From positions 992,001 to 1,056,000 of the forward strand of contig JARUPZ010000027.1 of the NCBI GenBank assembly GCA_031213475.1: a stretch of DNA of 64,000 bases, written 5' to 3'. Both the position numbers and the translations under genes were made by a program. Below, piece by piece: positions 13,141 to 25,600 of this stretch; positions within the stretch are counted from its first letter, which is position 1, and every line of letters begins with the position of its first letter. The stretch is from Nereocystis luetkeana. Lineage: Eukaryota; Sar; Phaeophyceae; Laminariales; Laminariaceae. The notes beneath the pieces were generated by a model that was given only the letters and a program-made list of their open reading frames with translations, did not search any database and was not told the DNA's origin.

Positions 13141-13711
13141 GTCTAGGCAACGACAACCCCACCCACAGCTCATGATAAAAGTTGACCGTTACCAGTTTCC
13201 GCGCCACTGTCGCCTGCTTATTTGGCAGAACGCCATATGTAGTTCACCAGATCTACCACCAGCTCCGCCTCCCCCACGTGTGCGTCCAACCAACCCCTTT
13301 TCCTGCGTACGGTCTCTAGCAGACTATAATCATACCCTCCAAATCGTCTCGTACGCCGACTGATTCTAGTCCATGCCGCAATCAGTGCCGAGGTGTCTCT
13401 TCTCGCCAAATCGCCAAATCACGTCCGCTGCTCCTCCTCCTCCCCCCGCTTCTGCGCCTGTCAAATTGTTTGGAGACTCTCCTTCGTAAGTTTATTGGTC
13501 CGGATATCCCCCTTCTCCCTCCTCATTCTTCCATCCGCGAGCCTATATCGTCCATACCCCTTTCGCGTGTTTGGCCAGGAAACACCATCCCCCGTGCGCT
13601 TCCCATGCCCCCAGCATCACCGTCAGTGGTTCTGCTATCACTTCCTCATTTCCCCCTGCCTTGCAGCTTACCACCCATCGCATCGCCGACGAGTTACAGT
13701 AGTTAACATGG
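13141..13711. other. Intergenic, pyrimidine-rich, no gene seen
   Basis: The C/T-rich sequence continues between the SINE and the first TIR element. Frames are short and of low complexity. No feature is recognised. Confidence 0.4.
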
Positions 13712-13820
13712 TATTACGGGGGGCCATAGTTAACAGGACCAAATATTGCTAGTAAAAATGCTTAAACATATAGGTTTTTATGTATACCATAGGTCCTGTT
13801 AACTATGGCCCCCCGTAATA
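13712..13820. mobile_element. 109-bp TIR element (MITE-1), copy 1
   Basis: Its terminal inverted repeats of 29 bp begin TATTACGGGGGGCCATAGTT and are perfect in this copy. The unique centre reads AGTAAAAATG. The element is too short to code for protein, and its size, TIRs and copy number fit a miniature inverted-repeat transposable element. The outer TA or TATTA could include the target duplication. Confidence 0.9.
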
Positions 13821-14845
13821 GTCATATTAATATATATATGTACGGTCCTTATATTTCCGCCCAGAGTACTCTTTTTTTTCTCGTCAATATAGAGGGCAGT
13901 TAGAGAATGACGCAATGCTGCCTCTGACCGTAATTCCGTAGCATGATTCCCATCTTGATACCGACGAAACCCGGGAAGACGCAGATCGGTCCAGCATGGA
14001 GGGCAGCAAGTAAGTGCTTCACGTTCCCGGGGAGATCGGTTCACCGTACGAGCTCAGAGCTAGCTCTTTTCGAGGGTAGTTCGTACCGTCCCCCATCCCC
14101 TGTTCGTCCTGTCTCCCCTCATCGCTACCATTGTTCGCACGCCGTCACCACCATCGCCATCAGCTTCAAAAATATCGGTCGATATCCGGTCACCTTCGCC
14201 ATGCTTACCTCATAGCGTACCGTCCTCCGTTTGTTCGCCAGCTGATACTTCCGGTACACCCCCGTCTACACGCACTACTGCTGTACACCGCATTCATCAT
14301 AAGGTCGTTGAAAGCCACGTTGTTTTGCGGGGCCTTTTCCAAGAACCGATAGGAGAGCGCTACTGTAGGTCTTCCATCCTACCGTGATGTTGCCGTCCTT
14401 GGTCGAGATTTCATGCCCGCAGTTTTCCGATTGGTTCATTTTTTCTGCTACAGTACGACTACTGTCTGTGACTCGGCTGGTTCTAAGTCGCCGAATAATT
14501 ACTACAGCAGTTGGCTAGGTATAATTGCTTTTGCGCGGAGTTGTTTGCGATTTGTTTGTGTCTGGCGTGTTTGAGACTCGGCGTGTGTGTTTTTGCAACT
14601 AATAAAAATGAGTAGTTTTCGGTTGGCTGATTTCACCATCTGACCATGATCTCTACACAGTGCTGACGCTGTGAAGTCCTATCAACGCATGTCTTAATGT
14701 ACTGTTGTTGGTGCAGAACGACAAGTTACAGTCCTATTTTCTGCACGTATGATATCATCTCCACCACCTCACGCCCGCCATAAACTCTGCCGCTAGCCGC
14801 AATACGAACCCTCTTCGCATCCGTCCTCTTCCCATCCCCCCCCCC
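13821..14845. other. Intergenic, no gene seen
   Basis: No supported feature. A poly-C run lies at about 14838-14853, directly before the repeat described next. A few words such as ACTACTGCTGTAC (near 14275) belong to the dispersed motif reported in the findings. Confidence 0.4.
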
Positions 14846-14985
14846 CCCCCCCGACGGGTCGGGTGAAAACCCGACATGCTCCGTCCCGGTATTGTAGGGA
14901 TGCGAGGGTCTATGGTCATACGACTGCGGCCATGCATGAGACCGAGTACATCTCTCCTATCGAGTACACCCCCCCGACGGGTCAA
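14846..14985 (-). repeat. Dispersed repeat family C (poly-G associated), copy 1
   Basis: It reads on the minus strand like 27994-28140 and 39296-39480 do on the plus strand. Each copy has a G run, GTACTCGAT, a CATGCATGG-like word, GTATGACCATA, and GGGACGGAGCA, then a GACCCG/GACCAGGCAG end. Function and class are unknown. It could be a SINE-like or MITE-like element, but no pol III boxes or clear TIRs are visible. Confidence 0.6.
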
Positions 14986-15352
14986 ACTACCACAGCCAAT
15001 TGCATTAACTTCCCGGCCAAGACCAGCAGCACCTTCCTCGCCAAGCTCTCCTGCAGGCATATCTGGTCGCGCAGCTTCCGTAGACAAGCGCTGTATGCGG
15101 TAGGGGCAGGCGGCACTTTTTCGCCAACCACTTCAAATTGACGGGGCTCCTCAGTAATTGGGGATCTACAGTATCTACTGTACAGTAAATATGTTTGGGA
15201 CGCGTGTTACAATAATAATAGGGGTAGCCTAATCATCTGAGGTTCCTCACCTAATCGAGCAGCTCGATACTATTAGTGAGTGAAGATTGACTTACTATTT
15301 TGAGAAAGCATGAATCGTACGCTTAGGGCGGTTGCTATCGGAGTTTTTTTCT

Positions 15353-15490
15353 TCACTACTTGTGAAACAATTTCCAAGTTTGTGAAATTCAACATGCCTG
15401 ATATTTTGCCCTCCTGGTAAATTTCACATATATATATATATATATTGGGAAATTTCTCACACAAAGATTTTATTGTTTTTTTTTTCACAA
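15353..15490. repeat. Hairpin repeat family D, copy 1
   Basis: Imperfect inverted halves TTGTGAAACAATTTCC and GGGAAATTTCTCACAC enclose CCTGATATTTTGCCCTC. The same parts occur in opposite orientation at 51806-51920. A (TA)n tract at about 15429-15445 interrupts this copy. Confidence 0.55.
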
Positions 15491-15657
15491 ATAAATGTGG
15501 CAATTCTGGAAATGGAAATCCAACGTCAGGGGAGAATCTGAGATGGAAAAGTGTCGCATTTATGATCATCTACGTAAGAGCGGCAAGGAAGGAGGAGAAG
15601 AGGGTTTCGAAAGTTCTAGCTTCTGATGCAGTGGCCGGAGGGATTCAGCCAGGATAC

Positions 15658-15766
15658 TATTACGGGGGACCATAGTTAACAGGACCTATGGTATACATAA
15701 AAACCTATATGTTTAACCATTTTTACTAACAATATTTGGTCCTGTTAACTATGGCCCCCCGTAATA
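15658..15766. mobile_element. MITE-1, copy 2
   Basis: 109 bp with the same ends as copy 1 (TATTACGGGGGACCATAGTT at left) and the central ACCTATATGTTTAACC block. It lies in opposite internal orientation to copy 1. Identity to the copy at 53880 is very high, which suggests both are young. Confidence 0.9.
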
Positions 15767-18025
15767 TTATAGGGGGAAAAGTGGGGAGGGGGCGGAGTAA
15801 GAAAAACATATTAATGTGGGGTGTAGGAGTGTGGGTGATATGGGAGTCAAGGCATGTAGATGGATTGGTAGCACACAGGTATGTAGAGATTGTTTCAAGG
15901 TGGGGTTAAGGTGTGGTAGGTTTTAAGTACACGTTGGCAGTCTATGTCGGGTGTGTGTCATATATCCTACTGTAGGTTAAGTGTGGATATTTTCTCGCAC
16001 GCGTCCTCTCTGCCCCCCTTTTTGGGATCGAGTCTTGACTGTCTTGGGTTCTCTCATTGCGTGGTTTCCTGTTTTCCGACACTGTTATTATTCGATTCGA
16101 GTGAGCTCCGTCGTGCCAGCACTTGTTCCGTTGCGTTACCCCCCGGTTCGTTTTCATTCTCGAAGCACTCCGTTGCCTTCGCAGTGGGTAGTGTAACGGT
16201 TAGTTTCTTGTTCTTTCTGCTTGTGTCTCGCTCTCAGGTTAGCTTATGTCGCTCCTGGCTACGCGAGCCACACCGCTTTCTCGAGTTTAAGCCCTCGATT
16301 TAGCGTCCGGGTGCTTGCCTTCGCGTATCGGTAGTTTCAGAGTTGTCTGAATTCGCAGTGTCCACGGGTGATCGGCCACAGCCTTGCAAGTTAGAGGTGT
16401 GGGAGTGGGTTGTGACGTGCCGCATCTTCGATCTATTCTCCGAATTCTCCGGATTGTTTTTGTTCATGCCTGAATTTCCTATGAATCTGCATATACGACC
16501 CTTCAGGGTGGGCTACTGTTATGGTATCCCATTTCCCCTGTAGCGGCGTTATGGTTTGTATCAATCGCCCCCTCATCATACCTGGCAGGCGTTATCGCCT
16601 GCTTTTCTGATGAGCGCCTAACCCCTTCGTTCAGAAGACATCTCGCGAGGCATACCACAATAATAAGACCAGAGCTTATACCATCGTCAAGCACCTCGCG
16701 TGAGTGACCAGAACAGAGCCAAGGGCATCAACCTGCTAGCTGTATTCGGTCCCTAGCTTCGTAGGGTAACTGAAAGGAACAGAAACATGGGAACATAATG
16801 CTGTTACCGAAAGAGAAACAAAACGTCGGACATCGCTTGCACTGGCTGTGGCTGTGGTCTGCATTGATTGATGGCGCACACCTCAAGACGTAAGTCATCA
16901 GCCGGCAATAGATATATATGGAAGGGTTATGCATTCGAGTCCAGACACATAAAACAAGAGAAAGCATATGAGAGCGGAGCAGTACAATGGATAAAACTCT
17001 CAAGCGACTTAACTGCTGGTAGACAAAACAGATAGACAAAAAGACACTACGTACTCCAGACAGACGCAACACGATCTCCCCGCCTCAACGCCATCAACCC
17101 CCCCTCTCTCCTGCATTCTCCATGTCCCACATTATTGGGCGTCACCACCCCCCTCTACGTCAACCTGAGCCCCCCCCCCTCCCTTCCCTCCCCTCTGTCT
17201 GACTCTGACCCCACCGGCGTGGAGTCAACAGCAAGCAGCACTACTGGTGCTACAGCCACTCGAAGGTGGTGGGCGTTGGAAGATTGGTGATCCTGTCGTT
17301 ATCCCTATCATGTCGATTACAAAGGCATGATGGTAACGATGTAACGATTGTAACGCGCCCACCCCCCAACCCCCACCCCACTCAACCAAAACGCCTCACT
17401 GGCCGTGGCTCTTCTGCTAGCGCTTTCTCTTTTGTTTGGTGATGGGTTTCCCGTGTGGGGTGCAGGCATGTTTCGTCCAAATGGGGTGGTCGGCAACGAG
17501 CAGCAAACTACCCCTTTCTCGGCCGCACAAAGACAGGACAAAAGGCCGCTTCTGTTTTTGCCGGTGCGTTTGCTGCTCACTGATTCGCTCTCCGCCGCGC
17601 AATCTGCTTCCCCTGCCGGCTGCTTATTGTTTATAAATCAATACCTTGACACATATGGACACATACATATTATTCCGAATCAATGCCGCAAACTTGCATC
17701 CAACAAGCGAATTTCCTTCCATCCACGCTTCCTCCATCCCCTCCCCCCGTCCACTCTACGACTCACTCGTCATCCGGATCGCATGTATTAGTCCTACAGC
17801 ATCCAAAGTAGACTACCACTAGTACTAAGTAACCGTTCGACCCCCCTGTGAGTGCAGCGCTGCCGCTGGATGCGACACGCACCCGAACCGATCCGTCCCT
17901 TTCCTCTCCTTTTCTCGATCTAACCCTTGCCGTTGCTCAATACGTAAAACATCACACAGCAACACCGCACAGCACCAGCGACGTCGAAAAACCGCGCATG
18001 AGAAGCAGGGAACAGTGGAGGCGGG

Positions 18026-18027
<2 letters not shown>
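15767..18027. other. Intergenic, no gene recognised
   Basis: About 2.2 kb without a family match. Frames up to 128 codons overlap on both strands without splice or family support. Composition varies from T-rich (15950-16500) to C-rich (17100-17800). Confidence 0.4.
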
Positions 18028-18058
<31 letters not shown>

Positions 18059-19178
18059 GGGGGAGGGGACAATAACGAAGAAAAAACGTACACATTAACA
18101 ACACGTGAATAAAATATAGCGTCGCTAGAACGTTAGCAGACGGGATATGGGGGGGGGCACCATCCAATCCCCTCCTCCCTCTCCTCTCCTCTCCTGCGCA
18201 CAAACCGCCCCGTACACGCCCGTAAGTAAACTACAAGCACAAATTTGTCTGTATGTGCCCCCTTCCTCCGTCCTGGATGCCTGCCTGTCTGTGACCCAAC
18301 CTCCCACCCTCCCTCCCTCCCGTGGAGCTATAAGCTATAGCTAGCTACCCTTCGATCGAAAAATATATAGAAAAACAAGAGCTAGTCATACGTCTACAGT
18401 ATGATATCCAAGCGCAAGGCATGGGAGTACCAAACTCAGCAAAATATAAAGCCTTCAGCCCCCCCCCCCCCCCCCCCCCCCCCCCAACCCCCCCCCCTGC
18501 CGAAAACAAAGCGCAAAACCAAGCCACACCGGTAGCGATTCGCCTGGAGGCAACAACGAAAAACACGACGATGACCTTTAGAATCTACCAAGGTTGGGAA
18601 AAAAAGGCGGAACCGGCCTCGGAATCTGCCCCCGCCGATACGCGAACGTTTATAATACCGGCTGCGCCTCAAACGGGCTACTCTGACATCGTCTGACCTC
18701 GCTCACTCGTGGAACGTGCGGCCGACAACAACAGAAAACAAAAAGAAAACAAAAAGAAAAAAAAGAAAACAAAAAACACAAGGCGCCCTTGAAAGCGACA
18801 TCCTCAGAAATGGTAAGGCCCGCGACACACGCCGCGTCAGGAAGATACCCCCATTCATCCCAACTATCCACCCATCCATCAGCCACTCTCAAAACGGGGT
18901 GATGGCCTTTCCATAAAAACAGGGCTTGAACCAATAAACGGCGTCCCTTGACAAAACCATAGAAAAGACACCCACGTACCCCAACGGCTGCCTCGCCTAA
19001 ACAGCCAAACACAAGTCACAACCCTCGAATCCTGCCATGCCCCAAAAACGATCGCAGTCCAGCGTAACGCGTTTATAAAAACGGGCGAGAGCAGACAGGC
19101 AGGCCAACGCAGCACAAACCTTCTACGGGGACACAAAAATAAAAACGCGAGGTAAAGGGGGGGGGGGGGGGGGGGGGG
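18028..19178. repeat. Cluster of long mononucleotide runs
   Basis: Three very long runs lie within 1.2 kb: about 30 G at 18028-18057, about 27 C at 18459-18485 and about 22 G at 19157-19178. The DNA between them has no supported gene. Such tracts are hypermutable and can form G-quadruplexes. Confidence 0.85.
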
Positions 19179-19539
19179 TTGCCTCACTTCGTCAACTCAA
19201 CATCTGCACGACCACTCCCTCTCTGCTCAAGGTCCAAAAAGCAGAACGGAACAACCATGCCAACCAACCCGCCGCTACCATAAGAGGGCACGCGTACAAC
19301 TCTCCCGGGAATACATAAACTCTTCCACCACCTCAACTTCAGTTCAACCCGAGAACTTTCACGGCACCTTCTTATGTCTCCCCCTTCCCCGCTTCCCACC
19401 CCCCCCCCAAAAAAAATAGGAGGAACAAAAAAAACTTCCACCCGCGTCGTAATAAATCTCCGCCGAAAAAAAACTATTTCACTAGGTTAACTGTGCGGCA
19501 GCTCATTATGCCGCGTTGCGCCCCAGCTGCCCCCTAGCG

Positions 19540-19692
19540 TTAGGCGACGGGCGCGTCTAAGTTGGATTCCTTTCCGGCCATGGAGGACAGCCCCTGACCC
19601 CCCCCTCCGGCGACGCCTGCGCCGTGATCAGCCACCGGTGCTCTCGAGCCCGAGTAGGCAAGCGCTCGGCGCGTCGACTCCATCTGTGCGGA
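19540..19692 (-). CDS. Last exon of the large membrane-protein gene
   Basis: The acceptor TTTCTACCTGCTCGAGCAG is followed by 50 codons and TAA. The peptide begins SAQMESTRRALAYSG, is Gly-rich in the middle and ends NLDAPVA. It joins in phase 0 to the donor at 22255. An alternative is that the 22255 donor is not used, in which case the frame would run 17 codons on to a stop at 22201. The strong GAG-GTGAGA donor and this well-formed terminal exon favour splicing. Confidence 0.6.
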   Translation of the reverse strand, partial: SAQMESTRRALAYSGSRAPVADHGAGVAGGGGQGLSSMAGKESNLDAPVA

Positions 19693-22600
19693 CTGCTCGA
19701 GCAGGTAGAAACACAAAATCGGAACGAGAACGCAAGCGGATAAGATACGGTGAAGGCGCAAGGGTTTGTTAGAGAGGATGAGAGGGGGTCTGTATTAGGG
19801 GTGGGAAGGGGAGGGGGTAAGAAAATGCTTTTGAGAACATTTTCTTCCCCCTGAGAGCGCTTGGACAACAAATCTCGGTCTTATCTAGGCATGTACGCAT
19901 ACCTACATGCCCACCAATGTAAATAAAGCAAAACGTCGAAAACATTCAGTACGATTGAAAAAAACACCGAATGAAGGCAGTTATGTACTGTTTGTAACCC
20001 CTCCACCCGGCGACTCGGAGCCGTCCCCCCCACAAAAAAACTCAAGCTACCCCTCTCGCCAGGTGCATGAAGTCAATACGGGTGGCACAATGATATAATG
20101 CTGTAAACGCGCGCCCCAAATTGCCAAACGACCTACCAAGGTCCAGAGCAAGATACAGCAAGGTACACCGGCGGGTGCCACGGCATCGCACCGCGAAAAA
20201 AGCAGCGCACTACAAAAGCAGCGCCAGAGGGAGGAGACGCGGGGTAGGGGGGGGCTTTCAACCCTTTGAGAATCCAAACCTAGAAAAAAATTCAAGTGTA
20301 GTAGCCGCTAAGAACTCGCGCAGCAAGATAGTTTGTTGTAACTCTCGTCAACTTGAGCGCGTTAGTGCCGGGAGGGAGCATCTCGCACTTTGTCGTGGTC
20401 AGCGTCGTTTTTTTTTTTATCGCGCGGTCGGTTGGAAAATTCTTCCCCTCTTTGGCGTGGTCAAAATTAGAAACTCGCCTCGGCTGGAAAAAAGCATCAG
20501 GTATCGAGGGAAAACTGCTCTGAATGAGAGTGGGGATATATTTTCACAACTTACTCTTACGGGGGACCATATTGAATAGGACCTACGGTACACACAAAAA
20601 CCTATATATTCCGCTATTTTTGCTAACAATATTTGGTCCTATTGAATATGGTCCCCCATAATATTAAACAATAGTCTGAAGACGTACTGGTAGTAAAACT
20701 GCCGTGAAGGGTTGAGGTTATTTATGGGGCCGATACGCTGTCACCGGACGGCGCGAGGGGGGTGATGCTGAGTTCGTCACCGTCGAGCGAAAACAACGCT
20801 GGCCTACGCGGTGGTTCGCCCATCTATCATCCATACATACATCGATTCATCCATCGAACGACCCTTGGAAAAGCCTGCCGCACAGCTCCATGTACTATCT
20901 GGTGGTTGTCTGTAGGTAGAGGTACGCCCGCCACTACACGAAGGTGACGTACAAGTGGATGATGTCGTCATGAAAAACAGCATGTTCGGGGTATCCCTTA
21001 CCGACGGGCCCTTGACCTCGCCATCTCTTGTGTAGAACATGTGGGAGTGGGACCCTCCCGACTGCCAAGATTAGTCGTCAGGGGTCATCGATTTTCGGAC
21101 GCAAGATACGACGACAAACAAACAAACAAACACAAACAAACGAGCAAGCAAGCAAGCAAACAAACAAACACACAAACACACAAACAAACGAGCAAGCAAG
21201 CAAACAAACACACACACAAACAAACAAACAAACACACACACAAACAAACGAACAAACAAAAATCAGGACACAAAACATATCGCACACGAGGTACGTACAA
21301 CTTATCACTTGTCACTTTTCATATACGGAGAGACACCATCTAACACTGCGGTAAAATTGAAAACGCGCAATGGAAAGCGACCAGAGCCCATAAACGTTAG
21401 ACCATAAACATGGGGGCCAAGCAACTAGAAGAGCACCAGCGCCAAAAAAATGAGAAGTACCAGCACGACCCGGCCAGCGAGCACTTCGGAGGCCAAACAG
21501 AACAACCCGCTCCGACCCTCTCGTACTACCTGTTGCCACGATACACCCACAACATTGAAAACCATCTCGCGGCCCTCTTTCCCCCTGGGCATACATGAAT
21601 GCGCGAATAATTAACCCGCGCCGTCGCCCGCCATTGTCACCCACAAACCATTAAAAAAAAATGGGAAATATGTACGACAAGGAAGTATAGAATACCTGGA
21701 ATGTACTACAGTAAGTATAGTTACATATCCAGAAGCCTACCGTACAACATTGCAAGCACCTACTTGTACTTCGTTTCCACATCCGGGAGTCTGTTTTTCA
21801 TGTCGTGGTCGCACGTACCTGGCATCAACGTTGCCTTTTGTAATAATTCCAAAACAGTCGTTCCATTTGTATCGGGGTTTCCCATAAACATGTAGGCTTG
21901 TGTAAAGTAAAATCTTTATACACGAATATACCGGTATATACAAAACCCACGAATTGACCCTCCCGCACTCAATATATACATAACGTGCCAAAAAAAAAAA
22001 AAAAAAAAAAAACAGGAGATAACAATGTCACTCCTCCTGCAAACGTCAAACTGTAAAAAAAAAAAAAACAGCGGGGTTGGAGGTTTGGACGAAATCACGA
22101 GGAACGTTTTTTTTTTACGGTATTTTCACTTGGTTTTGGTATGCCCCCCTGTAGGGGTCTCGAAAACGGAAACGGCTTATGAATAGTGAGGAGTCGGAGG
22201 TTATTTTCCACGTACACGCCTGCCCCCAACCTCACGAAAACCCGCCTCTCTCACCTCCAAGTAGCTCGAGGCACCAGACGTTTTCCCGGACGTGACAGGG
22301 GTGTCCGAACTCTTCACGTCCCCCGCGGGCATGCCGGCGGCGAGGGCAGCGCGCCTCTCCGCCTCGTTGGGACCGCTCGAAGCGTCTTCGAAGTCGCTAG
22401 ACGGGGTAGTGGACATGTCATCATCGTCGTCTTCGAAAGACCCGGAGGTCATGCCGGCCGAGGAGGTGAACGAGCTCGAGATCGCAGACCCGGATCTACC
22501 CCCGGCTGAAGTCCCGGAGGTAACTTGGTCCATGTCTTGGGAGGCGTTCGCGAAGCGTGATGGGGGGGGGGGGGGGGGCTGAGATAATGGTAGGGGGGGG

Positions 22601-25600
22601 CAGTGAGGTACATAACAGTGGGTGAATGGGGGGGGGGAAAAGAAGGGGGCTACCGACTGGGCTGAGCCCCGCGCACCGTTATCGCCACCTCGTGTCCCAC
22701 ACCATGGCTTGGCAGGCGTGCGCGCAGTGGGGAGGGGGGGGCGGGAGAAAAATGGTTGGGATTTGGGGGATGGGGTGGGCGGGCTGACTGCGCCATGCAT
22801 CGTGACCGCCGCCATATGTCTCCGCCATGTCTTGGCAGGCGTGGCGGAGTGAGAGGGGGGGCAGCGAGAGAGTGTTAGGGATTCAGAGGAGGGAGGAGTA
22901 ATATAACAGGGTTCTGCTGCTGGCGAAGGCCTTTCAAGGGGGGGGGGGGGGGCGCGACCAAAAGGCTTCTGCAACTTGTCGTACCTTCGCTGGTGTAATT
23001 ACTTCCCCCCGTGTATGCGCTTTCGCCTGTCGATCGCCTGCCGGACGCTTCCATGAGGTCGTCGCTGAACGTGCCACTGCCCGTGGACTGGTGTAGCCAT
23101 ATAAAAGCACAATGGATACAAACAAAGGTCGGAAACTTAAGAAGGCGTGTAGGATGATGGAGTGAAGGGGGGGGGGGGGGGGGGGGGGCGGGGGGGCTGG
23201 TAGGGGGGGGAAGAGGGTAGAGGGGTCGATGCCGGCATCTATCTCGATGACAGAACGTGCCAGGCACATACACACCAGCTCACAATGCAAGAAGGATGAC
23301 GTGATCCTTGTCACAAACCACAATCAACTCAATGCTTGGTGGACGCTCCGAGCAACCCGAAAGGGGTCCGGAATTTGAGGTATTATTTGGCGGCGTCAGA
23401 TTTACAAACCCGCACTCGTCCGTAGCAATCACACTACAACCGAGACGTTTGTTATTCTGCGACAAAAAAATGACCGTACGTGCACCGTGTAACACTTGAG
23501 AGAGCACAACACGTGTGAAGAATTTCAGAGCCGACATTCGATAAAACCCAGGAAGGAGGGTGCACACAAACAAAAACGCGGCTTCGAAAACGCCTCCTCG
23601 AGATATTCCCATAGACGGCACCGCTCGGCGTCTGTCTGCACTCCCCCCGATGTCGACAAATCAGCCTGAAATCCGAAGGGGTGTGTTATCTTACCACCCA
23701 TGGGTGTTATCTGATCGCACGTGTTACCCCTTTTAGGACTGCAGTCCCGTTTTGGGGACAAACCACTTAGAATTTGAGTGGTTTACCGCCGAAAACGGGG
23801 CTGCAGTCCTAAACGGGATATACGTGGTAAGACAGTAGTGGTCCGTCTATAGTGTCGACATGCGCCAGCTAACAATATGGGCACTACAATAGTACGCACA
23901 CCATGTACTACACCGATTAATCTCATACCAGGTACTGTGCCACAGCCCCTATATAGCGGGCAACCGACACTACTATAATCAAAGGGCACTAAAGCGGGAC
24001 CACCATTAATACTATTAATACATATTATACTTCGTACATAGCCTATTACGGGGGACCACATTAACTAGGGGCTGCGGTACACACAAAAACCTGTATACTT
24101 CGCTATTTTTACTAACAAAATTTGGTCCCAATTACTATGGTCCCCCGTAATATTAATACTACATATTATACATACTATTAATACCTCGTAGTAGTCGTAG
24201 TCAAGAAAAGCTCACCTGCCCCTTTTCGAGAATGAAGCGGCCTGATGGCACCTCGTGCGCCAGAGGCAGCCCGGTGCCCACGCTTCCCCCGCCCCCCTCC
24301 GTCCTGGGGTCTTCGTATGAGCTCGACGACCCGGAGCCAGAGTTGTTCGAAAACTCTTCGGGGATTTCTTCCAGGGCGTGGCCGACCCCTAGCTGCTCGC
24401 TGCCAGCGGTCGTCGCGCCCGACTCTATGCGTTTCTCTGAAACAAGTCCATGAATGACGCTTTCATCCTGAGCTTTACGGACCTGTCGTTCCGGGACAGG
24501 TGGAGACGGACAGGGAAGAGATCACATATTTCGGCCGAGAGAAAGACACAATACACCCGACAAACAAGACATCCATTGCGTACACTATTACGGGGAACCA
24601 CAGTTAGTAGTACCAAATGTTGTTAGTAAAAATAGCGAAATATAGATACCTGGTAGGTTTTTATGTATACCATAGGCTCCATCAACTATAGCCCCCCGTA
24701 ACAGTTCGCGCTACTTGCTCCTGTTTCGTGCTTTTGACGCCTTCAGGAACTGCCGCCTGCACTCAACCTTTCACGAAGTAGTAGGAGTGGACAGCCCGTG
24801 GGGTGTGTGCGCGGGCGGTCCGTGGGGATTTTTTTGCAGCGGAAAACGGGTGTTCAACCCCTTCAGGACTGCAAGTCATTCAAATTCCAAGTAGTTTACC
24901 CCCTTAACGGGGCAGCAGTCCCGACAGGGCTATACCCTTTTATTTTCGACTGCAACCCATTTTTTTGTGGGACGCACGCACTGCTTGGGATTATTACGGG
25001 GGACCAAAGTAACTAGGACCAAATAATGTTAGTAAGCATAGGGAAACATATAGGTTTTTAGGTAAAGTGTACCGCAGGTCCTATTAGCTATGGTCCCCCC
25101 GTAATATTACTAGTGTCGTCACATCTTTTTATAGCAGTATACCAAGGTGTACGTGAACCAACAAAACCCCTTGTGAAAGTAGACCAGCCAACCAGCCAAC
25201 TGCCGTACTGTACGTAATCAACCAACCAAGAGCAAGCAGACAACCAACCTTCGTGTGGTCGTTATCTTCGATGTCCCTCATGTCTGAGTCCTCTTTGACA
25301 GGACTTTGCACGTCGCGGTGCTTGTCTTCGCCCCAGCGGGCGCCCAGTGTGCTGTCGTACGTGTCGTCTTGATCGTCTACAGAAGCCTTGTAACGCTGCC
25401 AAGCCTGTACCATATATGCAAAGCGGCGCGGCGCACACAGACCACGATCAAGAACACAGCACCAAAAACGAAGGACGACAAAAAAAATGGCCCAAAAACA
25501 GACCAAGAGAGCAAAAGGTCCAGAGATATAAATGACCACTTTCGAGCAGGAATAAAAAAACAACGGGCAACTTTGAGGAGGTGGTGCCATGACTCCTTCA

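Noticed and set aside
22201..22254. Read-through end of the large gene at 22201
   Set aside because: A strong GAG-GTGAGA donor at 22255 and a matching phase-0 terminal exon at 19692 make splicing more likely. Read-through remains a minor alternative.
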